From: Stigmatella erecta
GTDB taxonomy: Bacteria; Myxococcota; Myxococcia; Myxococcales; Myxococcaceae
Length of the DNA: 64,000 nucleotides
Assembly (NCBI RefSeq): GCF_900111745.1
Contig: NZ_FOIJ01000011.1
Coordinates: 124,001 to 188,000 of the forward strand
Direction of reading: 5' to 3'
The notes beneath the pieces are model-generated. The model did not search any database. It had not been told where the DNA came from and saw nothing but the letters and a program-made list of their open reading frames with translations. Below, one piece after another: positions 51,748-60,902 of the stretch. Positions within the stretch are counted from its first letter, which is position 1, and every line of letters begins with the position of its first letter. The position numbers and the translations under genes are program-made.

Positions 51748-52788
51748 ATGCAGCTGGGCTTCAAGGCGGACAACCTGCTGGAGCGCGTGGCGGACTGGCT
51801 CAACCTGGCCCCCCGGCCGGTGGTGCAGTCCTTCTTCGGGATGATGGCCGCGCGCACGCTCATGGCGGGGGTGCGGCTGGGGGTGTACGGGGCGCTGGCG
51901 GAGGGGCCCACCACGGCGGAGGCCCTGGCCGAGCGGCTGAAGCTGTCCCCAGCGGGGACGCGGGCGCTCCTGGAGGCACTGGTGTCCTGCGAGGCGGTGA
52001 CGCGCAAGCGGGGCCGCTACCAGCTGGATGCCCGGTCCAAGCGCTGGCTGGACCCGCGCTCGCCCCGGTACATGGGCGGCTTCCTGGAGTTCAACTACGC
52101 TCAGTGGGACTGGTGGGGGCAGCTGGAGAACGTGGTGCGCAGCGGGCAGCCGGTGGAGATTCACGGGTTTGATCCCGAGGACCGGCGCTGGCGGGACTAC
52201 ATCCACGGCATGCACCAGCTGGCGCTGCTGTCGGCCCCGGAGGTGGCCGCGGCCATTCCCCTGCCCCGGGGCGCCCGGCACATCCTGGACCTGGGCGGGG
52301 CGCACGGCTGGTTCTCCGCGGAGCTGTGCCAGCGCCACCGGGGGCTGAAGGCCACGGTGCTGGACCTGGAGGGCAGCGTGCGCGTGGGGCGGGAAATCAT
52401 CGCCGCCGCGGGCCTGTCCCACGTGGTGGGGCACCAGGAGGGCAACCTGCTCACCGCCGAGCTGGGGGGCCCGTATGACGCGGTGCTCGTCTTCCAGGTG
52501 ATGCACCACCTGACGCCCGCCCAGAACGTGGCCCTGCTGCGCCGGGTGCGCGCGGCGCTCAGCCCCCGGGGCACCCTGGCCGTGCTGGAGTACCTGAGCG
52601 AGGACGCCGAGGCGCCCCCCAGCTCCGCGGCCCTCATCGGCCTGCACTACTTCCTCACCTCGCGCGCCACGGCCTACTCGCCGGCCGAGATGGAGGGGTT
52701 CCTCAGCGACGCGGGCTTCCACATCACCAAGACCCAGGCGGTGCGCCACCTGCCGCTGCAGACGCTCATCCTCGCCCGGCCGGAGTAA
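51748..52788 (+). CDS. O-methyltransferase-like SAM-dependent methyltransferase
   Basis: 346 residues. An N-terminal winged-helix dimerisation region (GVRLGVYGALAEGPTTAEAL, SPAGTRALLEALVSCEAV) is followed by a class I SAM fold with motif I HILDLGGAHGWFS near residue 180, and VLVFQVMHHLTPAQNVALL. This is the plant O-methyltransferase / CrtF layout. AAGGGG precedes the ATG. The substrate is unknown: the neighbours are a MYXO-CTERM protein and, downstream, the arabinose-lipid operon, 82 bases away. Confidence 0.85.
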   Translation: MQLGFKADNLLERVADWLNLAPRPVVQSFFGMMAARTLMAGVRLGVYGALAEGPTTAEALAERLKLSPAGTRALLEALVSCEAVTRKRGRYQLDARSKRWLDPRSPRYMGGFLEFNYAQWDWWGQLENVVRSGQPVEIHGFDPEDRRWRDYIHGMHQLALLSAPEVAAAIPLPRGARHILDLGGAHGWFSAELCQRHRGLKATVLDLEGSVRVGREIIAAAGLSHVVGHQEGNLLTAELGGPYDAVLVFQVMHHLTPAQNVALLRRVRAALSPRGTLAVLEYLSEDAEAPPSSAALIGLHYFLTSRATAYSPAEMEGFLSDAGFHITKTQAVRHLPLQTLILARPE

Positions 52789-52870
52789 CGGCATCCGGGC
52801 GCCGCCCCGGCGGGCGGCAGGGGCTCACCGGCCCCCTCCCCCGCCCCCGGCTGTATTACCTTCCCGGCCC

Positions 52871-54319
52871 GTGCAGAAGTCCTCTCCCATCGAGCCCCTC
52901 TCCGCCTCCGAGCCGCCCCTGGCCGTCGACCTGGACGGGACGCTGGTGCGCACGGACACGCTGCACGAGAGCCTCCTGGTGCTGCTCAAGCAGAACCCCC
53001 TGCTGCTCGTGCTGGCGGCCGTGTGGATGCTCCGGGGCAAGGCCTTCTTCAAGGCGCAGGTGGGCCGGCGGGTGCGCCTGGATGCCTCGCGCCTGCCCTA
53101 CAGCGAGCCGCTGCTCGCCTACCTCCAGGAGGAGCACGGCCGGGGCCGGCGGCTGGTGCTGGCCACCGCGGCGGACCAGAGCATCGCCCACGCCGTGGCC
53201 GCGCACCTGGGCCTCTTCTCCGAGGTGTACGCCAGCGACGGGACGGTGAACCTCTCGGGCGCGCACAAGCTGGAGCGGCTGAAGCGGGCGCACGCCGTGT
53301 TCGACTACGCGGGGGATGGCGAGGTGGACCTCGCGCTGTGGCGCGAGGCGCGCCGGGCGCTGGTGGTGCACGGCGCGCCGGGGCTGGAGCGCCGGGTGCG
53401 GGCGCTGGGCCGGGGCGAGGTGCGCATCTTCGAGCGCCCCCGCGTGGGGCCGCGCGCCTGGGTGAAGGCGCTGCGCGTGCACCAGTGGGCCAAGAACGTC
53501 CTCGTCTTCGTGCCCATGCTGGCGGCCCACCAGGGGCTCAACGCCGGGGCGCTGCTCCAGGCGGCGCTGGGCTTCGGGGCCTTCAGCCTGTGCGCCTCCA
53601 GCGTCTACATGCTGAACGACTTGCTGGACCTGGATGCGGACCGCCAGCACCCCTCCAAGCGCTTGCGCCCGTTCGCCTCGGGGGACTTGCCCGTGCACAC
53701 GGGGGCGCTGCTCGCGCCGGTGCTCCTCGCCGCGGGCTTTGGCGTGGCCATGCTCCTGCCGCCCGCCTTCGCGGCGCTGCTGGCCACCTATTATGGCGTG
53801 ACGCTCGCCTACTCCCTGTACCTCAAGCAGGTGATGGTGCTGGACGTGCTGGTGCTGGCGAGCCTCTACACGGTGCGCATCTTCGGCGGCTCGCTGGCGG
53901 TGGGCATCCCCACCTCGAGCTGGCTGTTCACCTTCTCCATGTTCCTGTTCCTGTCCCTGGCGCTGGTGAAGCGGCTGTCCGAGGTGCGGCGGCTGCGGCT
54001 GTCCAACGCGGAGGCCGCGCCGGGCCGGGGCTACCTGGCCAGCGACTACGAGCAGCTCGCCAGCCTGGGCGTGGCCTCGGGCTACATCTCCGTGCTGGTG
54101 CTGGCGCTCTACATCACCAGCAAGGAAGTCACGGTGCTCTACCGGTTCCACGAGCGGCTGTGGCTGCTGTGCCCCGTCATGCTGTACTGGGTGAGCCGGG
54201 TGTGGCTGCTGGCCCACCGGGGGCTGGTGAACGAGGATCCGCTCGTCTTTGCGCTGCGGGACAAGGTGAGTTACGCGGTGGGGCTGGTGGCGGCGCTGGT
54301 GGTGCTGGCGGCCACTTGA
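52871..54319 (+). CDS. ubiA: HAD phosphatase - UbiA prenyltransferase fusion (DPPR synthase-like)
   Basis: 482 residues, GTG start. Residues about 15-190 are a HAD phosphatase (VDLDGTLVRTDTLHESLL, FDYAGDGEVDLALWREA). From about 200 it is a UbiA membrane prenyltransferase with NDLLDLDADRQHPSKRLRPF (NDxxDxxxD) and LKQVMVLDVLVLASLYTVRI, both close to Rv3806c, the mycobacterial decaprenyl-phosphate phosphoribosyltransferase. The likely reaction is transfer of PRPP to a polyprenyl phosphate, with the fused phosphatase removing the 5-phosphate. It is the first of three closely spaced genes (10 and 9 bases). Confidence 0.85.
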   Translation: MQKSSPIEPLSASEPPLAVDLDGTLVRTDTLHESLLVLLKQNPLLLVLAAVWMLRGKAFFKAQVGRRVRLDASRLPYSEPLLAYLQEEHGRGRRLVLATAADQSIAHAVAAHLGLFSEVYASDGTVNLSGAHKLERLKRAHAVFDYAGDGEVDLALWREARRALVVHGAPGLERRVRALGRGEVRIFERPRVGPRAWVKALRVHQWAKNVLVFVPMLAAHQGLNAGALLQAALGFGAFSLCASSVYMLNDLLDLDADRQHPSKRLRPFASGDLPVHTGALLAPVLLAAGFGVAMLLPPAFAALLATYYGVTLAYSLYLKQVMVLDVLVLASLYTVRIFGGSLAVGIPTSSWLFTFSMFLFLSLALVKRLSEVRRLRLSNAEAAPGRGYLASDYEQLASLGVASGYISVLVLALYITSKEVTVLYRFHERLWLLCPVMLYWVSRVWLLAHRGLVNEDPLVFALRDKVSYAVGLVAALVVLAAT

Positions 54320-54329
54320 GAAGGCGGCG

Positions 54330-55649
54330 ATGAAGAAAGAGCTTCAGTCCTGGGGACGCTTTCCGCTCGCCACGCGGCAGACCGCGCACGCGCTGGCCTG
54401 GCAGACGGACCGGCTCCCCGCCACGGGGGCCTCGCTGCTGCCCTACGGGCAGGGCCGCAGCTATGGCGACTCGTGCCTCAACGAGGACGGCACGCTGCTC
54501 ACCACGCACGCGCTGGACCGGCTGCTGGGCTTCGACGTGGCCACGGGCGTGGTGCGCTGCGAGGCGGGCACCACGCTGGAGACGCTGCTGAAGCTGGCGG
54601 TGCCCCGGGGCTACTTCCTGCCCGTCACCCCGGGCACCAAGTTCGTCAGCGTCGGCGGGGCCATCGCCAACGACGTGCACGGCAAGAACCACCACCGCGC
54701 CGGCACCTTCGGGCGGCACGTGCGCCGCTTCGAGCTGCTGCGCTCGGATGGCAGCCGCCGGGTGTGCTCGCCAGAGGAGAACGCGGACTGGTACGAGGCC
54801 ACCCTCGGCGGCCTGGGGCTCACCGGCGTCATCCTCTGGGCCGACGTGCAGCTGCGCCCCATCCACAACCCGTTCGTCCTCACCGAGACGGTGCCGATGG
54901 CGAATCTCGAGGACTTCTTCGAGATCTCCCGCCAGTCGGAACAGGATTACGAGTTCACCGTGGCCTGGGTGGACAGCCTGGCGCGGGGGCGCCGGTTGGG
55001 CCGGGGCCTCTTCTTCCGGGGCAACTTCGCCCCGCCGCGCTTCGACGGGCTGCCCCTGGTGAAGAGCCACCTGAGCCACGGCTCGGCGCTGGCGGTGCCC
55101 TTTCACCTGCCCGGCTTCAGCCTCAACTGGCTGTCGGTGGCCGCCTTCAACTTCCTCTATTACCGGGCGAACCTCCTGCGCCGGGGGCCGCGCCTTCAGC
55201 ATTACGATCCGTTCTTCTACCCGCTGGACACCATCCACCACTGGAACCGGGGCTACGGACGGCGGGGCTTCTTCCAGTTCCAGTGCGTGCTGCCCTTCTC
55301 CACCGGGCCCGGCGCGCTGCGGGCCATCCTGGAGCGCAGCGCCCGGGAGGTGCCCAGCCCGCTCACCGTGCTGAAGACGTTTGGAGACATCCCCTCCCCC
55401 GGGTGGCTGTCCTTCCCCCGGCCCGGGGTGACGCTGGCGCTGGACTTCGCCAACCGGGGCGAGCGGACGCTGAAGCTCGTGGCGGAGCTGGACGGCATCA
55501 CCCGCCAGGCGGGCGGCGCGGTATACCCCGCCAAGGACGCGGGCATGAGCCCCGAGAACTTCGCCGCCTACTTTCCCCAGCTCGAGCGCTTCAAGCGCTA
55601 CGTCGATCCCGCCTTCTCCTCGTCCTTCTGGCGGCGCATGAATCCGTAG
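54330..55649 (+). CDS. dprE1: DprE1-like decaprenylphosphoryl-ribose 2'-oxidase
   Basis: 439 residues. An FAD-linked oxidase of the vanillyl-alcohol oxidase fold. FAD-binding residues are in PYGQGRSYGDSCLNEDG, and VSVGGAIANDVHGKNHHRAG is almost identical to mycobacterial DprE1. The catalytic Lys equivalent (K418) lies in AVYPAKDAGM near residue 400. The residue corresponding to DprE1 Cys387 is Ala (GVTLALDFAN), from memory of the M. tuberculosis sequence. The expected reaction is oxidation of polyprenyl-phospho-ribose at C2. The ATG has GAAGGCGG upstream. Confidence 0.88.
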   Translation: MKKELQSWGRFPLATRQTAHALAWQTDRLPATGASLLPYGQGRSYGDSCLNEDGTLLTTHALDRLLGFDVATGVVRCEAGTTLETLLKLAVPRGYFLPVTPGTKFVSVGGAIANDVHGKNHHRAGTFGRHVRRFELLRSDGSRRVCSPEENADWYEATLGGLGLTGVILWADVQLRPIHNPFVLTETVPMANLEDFFEISRQSEQDYEFTVAWVDSLARGRRLGRGLFFRGNFAPPRFDGLPLVKSHLSHGSALAVPFHLPGFSLNWLSVAAFNFLYYRANLLRRGPRLQHYDPFFYPLDTIHHWNRGYGRRGFFQFQCVLPFSTGPGALRAILERSAREVPSPLTVLKTFGDIPSPGWLSFPRPGVTLALDFANRGERTLKLVAELDGITRQAGGAVYPAKDAGMSPENFAAYFPQLERFKRYVDPAFSSSFWRRMNP

Positions 55650-55658
55650 GAACCCACC

Positions 55659-56396
55659 ATGAAGAAGGTCCTCATCCTCGGCGCCACGAGCGCCATCGCC
55701 CAGGCCACGGTGCGGCTGCTCGCCGCGCGCGGGGCCGCGCTGTACCTCGTGGGCCGCAACGCCGCGAACCTCGATGCCGTGGCGAAGGACGCGGCCACCC
55801 GCGGCGCCTCCCAGGTGGCCCAGGAGGCCGTGGACCTGGACGACACGGACGCGCACGAGGCCCTGGTGGAGCGCGCGGCCCAGGCGCTGGGCGGGCTGGA
55901 CGGCGCGCTCATCGCCCACGGGGTGCTCGGCGAGCAGAAGGCCTGTGAGCGCTCCTGGCCGGATGCACAGAAGGTGCTGCACACCAACTTCCTGAGCGCC
56001 GCCTCGCTGCTGACGGTGCTGGGCAACCGCTTCGAGGCCCAGAAGGCCGGCACCCTGGTGGTCCTCTCCTCGGTGGCCGGGGACCGGGGCCGGCAGAGCA
56101 ACTACGTGTACGGGGCCTCCAAGGGCGCCCTCACCGTCTTCCTGCAGGGGCTGCGCAACCGGCTGGCGCCCGCCGGGGTGGCGGTGGTGACGGTGAAGCC
56201 CGGCTTCGTCGACACGCCCATGACGGCGCACGTGGCGAAGAACAAGCTGTTCGCCTCGCCCGGGCAGGTGGCCCGCGGCATCCTCCGCGCGGCGGACGGG
56301 CGGAAGAACGAAGTCTACGTCCCGGGCTTCTGGGCCCTCATCATGCTCGTCATCCGCACCATCCCCGAAGGGGTCTTCAAGCGGATGAAGCTGTAG
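55659..56396 (+). CDS. dprE2: DprE2-like short-chain dehydrogenase
   Basis: 245 residues. SDR fold: the nucleotide loop ILGATSAIAQATVRLLA, catalytic Ser in VLSSVAGDRGR and YxxxK in YVYGASKGALTVF. C-terminal hydrophobic segment (FWALIMLVIRTIPEGVF) suggests membrane association. It is expected to reduce the 2-keto intermediate to the arabinose form, completing the epimerisation begun by DprE1. It lies 9 bases after dprE1 and ends the operon. Its stop is inside the palindrome shared with the convergent sensor kinase. Confidence 0.87.
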   Translation: MKKVLILGATSAIAQATVRLLAARGAALYLVGRNAANLDAVAKDAATRGASQVAQEAVDLDDTDAHEALVERAAQALGGLDGALIAHGVLGEQKACERSWPDAQKVLHTNFLSAASLLTVLGNRFEAQKAGTLVVLSSVAGDRGRQSNYVYGASKGALTVFLQGLRNRLAPAGVAVVTVKPGFVDTPMTAHVAKNKLFASPGQVARGILRAADGRKNEVYVPGFWALIMLVIRTIPEGVFKRMKL

Positions 56397-56406
56397 CCCG
56401 GGCTTA
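56394..56406. terminator. Palindrome covering dprE2 and sensor-kinase stops
   Basis: AGCCCGGGCT (56395-56404) is a perfect ten-base palindrome. The dprE2 TAG (56394-56396) and the minus-strand TAA (56404-56406) overlap its two ends. Candidate bidirectional terminator, without T-run. Confidence 0.35.
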
Positions 56407-59400
56407 CCCTTCGGGCTCCAGCCCGACCTGGCTGCACAGCGAGGCGAGCACCGCCATGAGCTCCATGGGCTCGACGGGCTTGGGGCAGTGGCTCTGGAAG
56501 CCGGCGAGCAGGGCCCGCGTCCGGTCCTCCATCCGCGCGTAGGCGGTGAGGGCCACCGCGGGCGTGCGGCCGCCCTCCTCCCGGTTCAGGGCGCGCACCT
56601 TGCGGATGAAGGTGTAGCCGTCCTCCCCCGGCATGCCGATGTCGGAGACGAGGGCATCGGGCCGGTGCTCCCGGAGCAGTGCCAGCCCCTGGGCCGCGGA
56701 CGAGGCACACGTCACGCGCGCCTGGCAGCCCTCGAGCAGGGTGCGCAGCATCTCGCGCGTATCCTCCTCATCGTCCACCACGAGCACGTGCAGCCCGCTC
56801 AGCTCCGGAGGGCACGCCGCCGCCTCCCGCAGGGGCGCCTCGCGCGGCGCGGGGGCCGGCGCCACGTCCTTGCGCACCGCCGTGAGCAGCGGCAGCCGCA
56901 CGGTGAAGGCCGCCCCCCGCCCCTCGCCCTCGCTCTGGACGGACACCGTGCCCCCGTGCATCTCCACCAGGTTCTTCACGATGGACAGCCCCAGCCCCAG
57001 GCCCCCGTACTGGCGGGAAGTGCCCCCTTCGGCCTGGCGGAAGCGCTCGAAGACGTGGGGCAGAAACGCGGGCGGAATCCCCGCGCCCGTATCGGTGACG
57101 GTGACTTCCACCGAGGCGTCCTGGCGCTCCACCAGCACCTGGACGCGGCCCCCCTTGGAGGTGAACTTCACCGCGTTGCTCAGCAGGTTCCACACCACCT
57201 GCTGCAACCGGTGCGCATCCCCCAGCACGCTGCCCGCGGCATCCAGGGCCGCTTGCAGGTGAATGCCCTTGGCGTCCGCGGCGGGCCGCACGCTCTCCAG
57301 CGCCTGCTCGACGATGGCGCTCATCTCCACCGTCTCTACCTCCAGCTTGAGCTTGCCGGACATGATGCGGCTGACATCCAGCAGGTCCTCGATGAGCTGC
57401 GCCTGGGCCCGGGCATTGCGCTCCACGGTCTCCAGGGCGCGCTGGCGCTTGTGGTCCGGGAGGCTCCCGGTGCGCAGCATCTGCACCCACCCCAGCATGG
57501 CGGTCAGCGGCGTGCGGAGTTCGTGGGAGACGGTGGCCAGGAACTCGTCCTTGAGCTGGTTGGCGCGCTCGGAGTCCGCCCGGGCCGCCTTCTCCCGCTC
57601 GAGCAGCGCGGCGCGCTCGGCCTCCTGGCGCTTCTCCTGGGTGATGTCCCGCGTGACGGTGGCGATGCCCTGCAAGGCGCCCGTCTGGGGGTGCCGCAGG
57701 GTGAACAGGTTGTAATACGTGGGCACCGCCTGGCCCGTCTGGAAGTGGCGGAAGCGGTACTCACCCTCCCAGCGCCCCTCGCGCAGCATGACAGGCAGGA
57801 TGGTGTGCTCGGCGAAGGCCCGGTCCTCGTCCTGGAAGTAGTCGAGGATGCGCGTGCCCCGGGCGGCCTCGAGGCTCCCCAGGCCCACCATCTTCAGGCC
57901 GGCCTCGTTGACGAACAGCATGCGGCCCTCCGTGTCCGCGATGCCGATGAAGTCGCTGGAGCGCTCGACGACGTGCACCATCTTCTGGCGCTCCTCCTCG
58001 GCGCGCCGCTGCGCGGTGACATCGGCGACGAAGCCCTCCATCGCCAGCAGCTGGCCCTCCGCGGAGAAGATGCCCCGGCCCCGGTCCCACACCCACCGCT
58101 CGTCCCCCGCCCGCGTCCGGATGCGGTAGCTCAGGGTGAACGGCTCGCGGGCGCCGATCGCCGCCTCCATCTCCGCGGCCACGCCCGCCACATCCTCGGG
58201 GTGCACCAGGCTGCCCCAGGAGACGCCCCAGGCCTGGAAGTCCTCGAAGTCATAGCCGGTGAGCGGCCCGCCCCCTTCGCTGGCATAGACCAGGCGCCAG
58301 GGGGGCTCATGGGAGCGGCGGTAGGCCATGCCGGGCAGGTTGCCCATGAGGGTCTCCAGGGTGCGCTCGCTCTCGCGCGCCTGGGCCTCGGCCTTCTCCA
58401 TGCGAAGCAGGGCCTCGCGGAGGCTGTCCTCGTGGCGCAGCCGCTCGATGCCCAGGGCCATGCTGTCGGCCGCGAGCCGGAGCACGTCGAGCACATCCGG
58501 GGTCAACGGCTCCCGGCCGAAGATGGCCACCACGCCCATCAGCCGCTCGTCCAGCAACAGCGGCGTCCCGGCCAGGGAGACCAGGCTCTCGCGCGGGGCC
58601 CATTCCAGCACGCCCAGGGCGGGCTCGCGCGCGAGGACATTGGAGAAGAAGGGGGCCCGCTCCTGGGCAATGCGTCCCAGCGGGGAGTGCCCGAGCGGAA
58701 TGCGCTCCTGAAGCCCCTCGGGCGGAATGAGCAGGCCCGAGCTGGCCTGGAGCTGCAGGGCGTGGGCGGACTCGTCGAGCAGCCAGATGCCCGCGAAGGC
58801 CGCGCCCAGGTGCCACACGAGCCCCTCGGCGCACCCGTGCAGCATGTCGTGCAGGGTGCGGCTCTGAGTGAGGACCAGCCCCACGTCCGCCATCAAGCGG
58901 CCGTGGTGGATGTGGCGGGCCCGCTCCGCCTCGGCCACCTTGCGATCGGTGATGTCGCTGAGGGTGACGATCGTCTGAAAGCCCGTCCCCCCGGTAGGAA
59001 AGGCCAGGGCCAGCTGGACGTGGATGCGCCGGCCCCTGAGCGTCTGCATCACCGCTTCGGCCTTGAAGTGCGTGCGGCCCTCGGACAGGGCGGCGAGCTC
59101 CTCGACGAACGACGGCTGGGTCTCGGGCAGGAAGATCCGCGGAAGGGCGCCGAGCACCTCGGCCTTGTCGTGGGCTTCGAACAGGCGCACCGTGGCGTCG
59201 TTGACATCCAGCACGCGCACGAGCCGCACGGCCTGCTGGACGAAGTCTGGGTGGGCCTCGAAGAAGGCGCGCACGTCCGTGCCCCCTTCGGTCCGAATCT
59301 TCGCCAGCAGGGCCGAGACCTGGGAGAGGTCCTCCACCCAGATGGACAGCGCGGCGCCCTGCAGCAGCAGGAACGGATGCAGAAGCTCCCCGGCGCGCGG

Positions 59401-59754
59401 CGCCTGTCCCTCGCGGGTCACCACACAGACATGGCCGCTCTGGGTGCGGAAGAGCCGGCTGCCCACGCCGCTCTGCCAGGGCACGCTCTGATGCTCCAGG
59501 GACTCGGGGAGCCCATCACGGGCCACACGGAGGAAGGCCTGGTGGAAGGACTGCCCCACTTCCTCAGGGAACAGCGTCCAGAGGCTCTGGCCAAGCAGCT
59601 CCTCGCAGGGCTTGCCCAGCAGCCGCTCGTGGAGCTCGTTGAGGTAAAGAATGTGCCCCTCGGCATCGAACGCCGCGATGCCCTCCTCCATCCCGTCCAG
59701 CAATTCCGGCAAGATGAGCACCGCTGCCCCGTACCAGAGTCCGATGGCCTCCAC
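56404..59754 (-). CDS. PAS/GAF hybrid sensor histidine kinase with receiver domain
   Basis: 1116 residues. No membrane segment. PAS domain (about 18-130, MEEGIAAFDAEGHILYLN), a second PAS-like block (about 150-280), GAF (about 300-445), two further PAS (about 465-585 and 595-720), DHp (EFLATVSHELRTPLTAMLG near 741), HATPase (VVWNLLSNAVKFTSKGG, DTGAGI, GGLGLGLSIV) and a C-terminal receiver (VLVVDDEED, ALVSDIGMPGEDG, Lys in HCPKPV). The GTG at 59754 has no clear RBS; a later start is possible, at the latest the Met preceding EEGIAAF. It ends in the palindrome shared with dprE2. Signal and output are unknown. Confidence 0.88.
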   Translation of the reverse strand: MEAIGLWYGAAVLILPELLDGMEEGIAAFDAEGHILYLNELHERLLGKPCEELLGQSLWTLFPEEVGQSFHQAFLRVARDGLPESLEHQSVPWQSGVGSRLFRTQSGHVCVVTREGQAPRAGELLHPFLLLQGAALSIWVEDLSQVSALLAKIRTEGGTDVRAFFEAHPDFVQQAVRLVRVLDVNDATVRLFEAHDKAEVLGALPRIFLPETQPSFVEELAALSEGRTHFKAEAVMQTLRGRRIHVQLALAFPTGGTGFQTIVTLSDITDRKVAEAERARHIHHGRLMADVGLVLTQSRTLHDMLHGCAEGLVWHLGAAFAGIWLLDESAHALQLQASSGLLIPPEGLQERIPLGHSPLGRIAQERAPFFSNVLAREPALGVLEWAPRESLVSLAGTPLLLDERLMGVVAIFGREPLTPDVLDVLRLAADSMALGIERLRHEDSLREALLRMEKAEAQARESERTLETLMGNLPGMAYRRSHEPPWRLVYASEGGGPLTGYDFEDFQAWGVSWGSLVHPEDVAGVAAEMEAAIGAREPFTLSYRIRTRAGDERWVWDRGRGIFSAEGQLLAMEGFVADVTAQRRAEEERQKMVHVVERSSDFIGIADTEGRMLFVNEAGLKMVGLGSLEAARGTRILDYFQDEDRAFAEHTILPVMLREGRWEGEYRFRHFQTGQAVPTYYNLFTLRHPQTGALQGIATVTRDITQEKRQEAERAALLEREKAARADSERANQLKDEFLATVSHELRTPLTAMLGWVQMLRTGSLPDHKRQRALETVERNARAQAQLIEDLLDVSRIMSGKLKLEVETVEMSAIVEQALESVRPAADAKGIHLQAALDAAGSVLGDAHRLQQVVWNLLSNAVKFTSKGGRVQVLVERQDASVEVTVTDTGAGIPPAFLPHVFERFRQAEGGTSRQYGGLGLGLSIVKNLVEMHGGTVSVQSEGEGRGAAFTVRLPLLTAVRKDVAPAPAPREAPLREAAACPPELSGLHVLVVDDEEDTREMLRTLLEGCQARVTCASSAAQGLALLREHRPDALVSDIGMPGEDGYTFIRKVRALNREEGGRTPAVALTAYARMEDRTRALLAGFQSHCPKPVEPMELMAVLASLCSQVGLEPEG

Positions 59755-59807
59755 GACAAAAGGCTGGGCTTTCTACGTGTTTTGAACAGGGCGCGGCGCA
59801 CCCTCGC

Positions 59808-60902
59808 CTACTTCACCGCGAACCCCAGGAGGCGCTCGAAGACCCAGGGCGAGCGGCCGAGCCAGCGCACGACGGGCGCGCGCAGGCGGGGGCGCCGCGC
59901 GAGCACCAGCAGCGCCCGGGCCATCCACGTGTACTTGCGGAAGGCACGCTGGAAAGTGCGCTCGTAGGGCAGCAGCGCTTCACGCGAGCCCCCCTTCGCC
60001 AGCGCCTCCGGCAAGAGCAGCCCCAGCGCCTCCGCACACGTGAAGGCCAGGGAGAGCCCCTCGCCCGTCACCGCGTCCACGTAGCCCGCCGCATCCCCCA
60101 CCAGGGCGAAGCGGTCCGCCACGCGTGCCCGCGCCGAGCGCTCCAGCGGCCCCGCCCCCCGCACCTTCGAATCCGGCTCCGCCGCGCCCAGCCTCGCGTG
60201 CAGGGTGGGAAAGCGGGAGAGCAACGCCTCGAAGGACACATGCTCCAGCGCGCCGTTCTCCCACAGGAACGCGAGCCCGACCCGCTGTGCCCCCGCGGGC
60301 GTCACATAAGCCTCCACGCCCGAGGCGAAGTGCACCTCCACGAAGGGCGTCCACGGGGCCACCTTGAAGTGCTGGCGCATCCCGAAGCGCTGGGGCCCCT
60401 TCACCGGGCCTTCCAGCCCCTCCGCGCGCCGCAAGGGTGAGCCCAGCCCATCCGCCCCCACGAGGAACCGGGCCTCGATTCGCCCCTCGGAGGTCTCCAG
60501 CGCCATGCCCGTGCCGGTGCGCCGGTGGCCTTGCACCACGGTCCGCTCCCGAAGCGCCACCCCCACCGCGCGGGCCCGCTCGCCCAGCGCGGTGGCCAGC
60601 GCCACGCGCCGCACGCCCAGCCCTCCGGGCGCCGGCAACAACCCCTCCGCCATGCTGCCGTCCTCCTGCACGTAGCGGATGCCCACGAAGGGCGAACACC
60701 CCTGTGCATCCAACAGCGTCCGGGCGCCCAGCCGCTCCAGCACCTCCAGCCCCGAGGGCATCAGCCCCTCGCCACAGGCCTTGTCCACCGGCAGCGTGCC
60801 CCGCTCCACCACCACCGTGGACAGCCCTCGCTGGGCCGCGGTGATGGCCACCGCCAGCCCCGCGGGACCGCCGCCGGCGATGGCGACGTCATACGGCTTC
60901 AT
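59808..60902 (-). CDS. FAD-dependent oxidoreductase (geranylgeranyl-reductase-like / SrsC-like hydroxylase)
   Basis: 364 residues from the ATG at 60902 that overlaps the ligase stop (ATGA) and has GGGAGG directly upstream. The Rossmann motif VAIAGGGPAGLAVAITAAQR is at the N-terminus, with FLVGADGLGSPLRR and the second FAD motif FALVGDAAGYVDAVTGEGLS. It is a group A flavoprotein hydroxylase/reductase. Being last in a type III PKS operon, it probably hydroxylates the aromatic product, as in the Streptomyces srs cluster, though it could instead act on a lipid double bond. Confidence 0.9.
   Translation of the reverse strand: MKPYDVAIAGGGPAGLAVAITAAQRGLSTVVVERGTLPVDKACGEGLMPSGLEVLERLGARTLLDAQGCSPFVGIRYVQEDGSMAEGLLPAPGGLGVRRVALATALGERARAVGVALRERTVVQGHRRTGTGMALETSEGRIEARFLVGADGLGSPLRRAEGLEGPVKGPQRFGMRQHFKVAPWTPFVEVHFASGVEAYVTPAGAQRVGLAFLWENGALEHVSFEALLSRFPTLHARLGAAEPDSKVRGAGPLERSARARVADRFALVGDAAGYVDAVTGEGLSLAFTCAEALGLLLPEALAKGGSREALLPYERTFQRAFRKYTWMARALLVLARRPRLRAPVVRWLGRSPWVFERLLGFAVK

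Noticed and set aside
51253-52794. N-terminal extension of the receiver-DUF4388 protein on the minus strand
   Set aside because: It is antisense to the methyltransferase and MYXO-CTERM genes; the receiver starts normally at 51252.
56488-59967. A 1159-codon plus-strand open frame opposite the hybrid sensor kinase
   Set aside because: Antisense shadow of the same kind; the minus strand carries all PAS, DHp, HATPase and receiver motifs.
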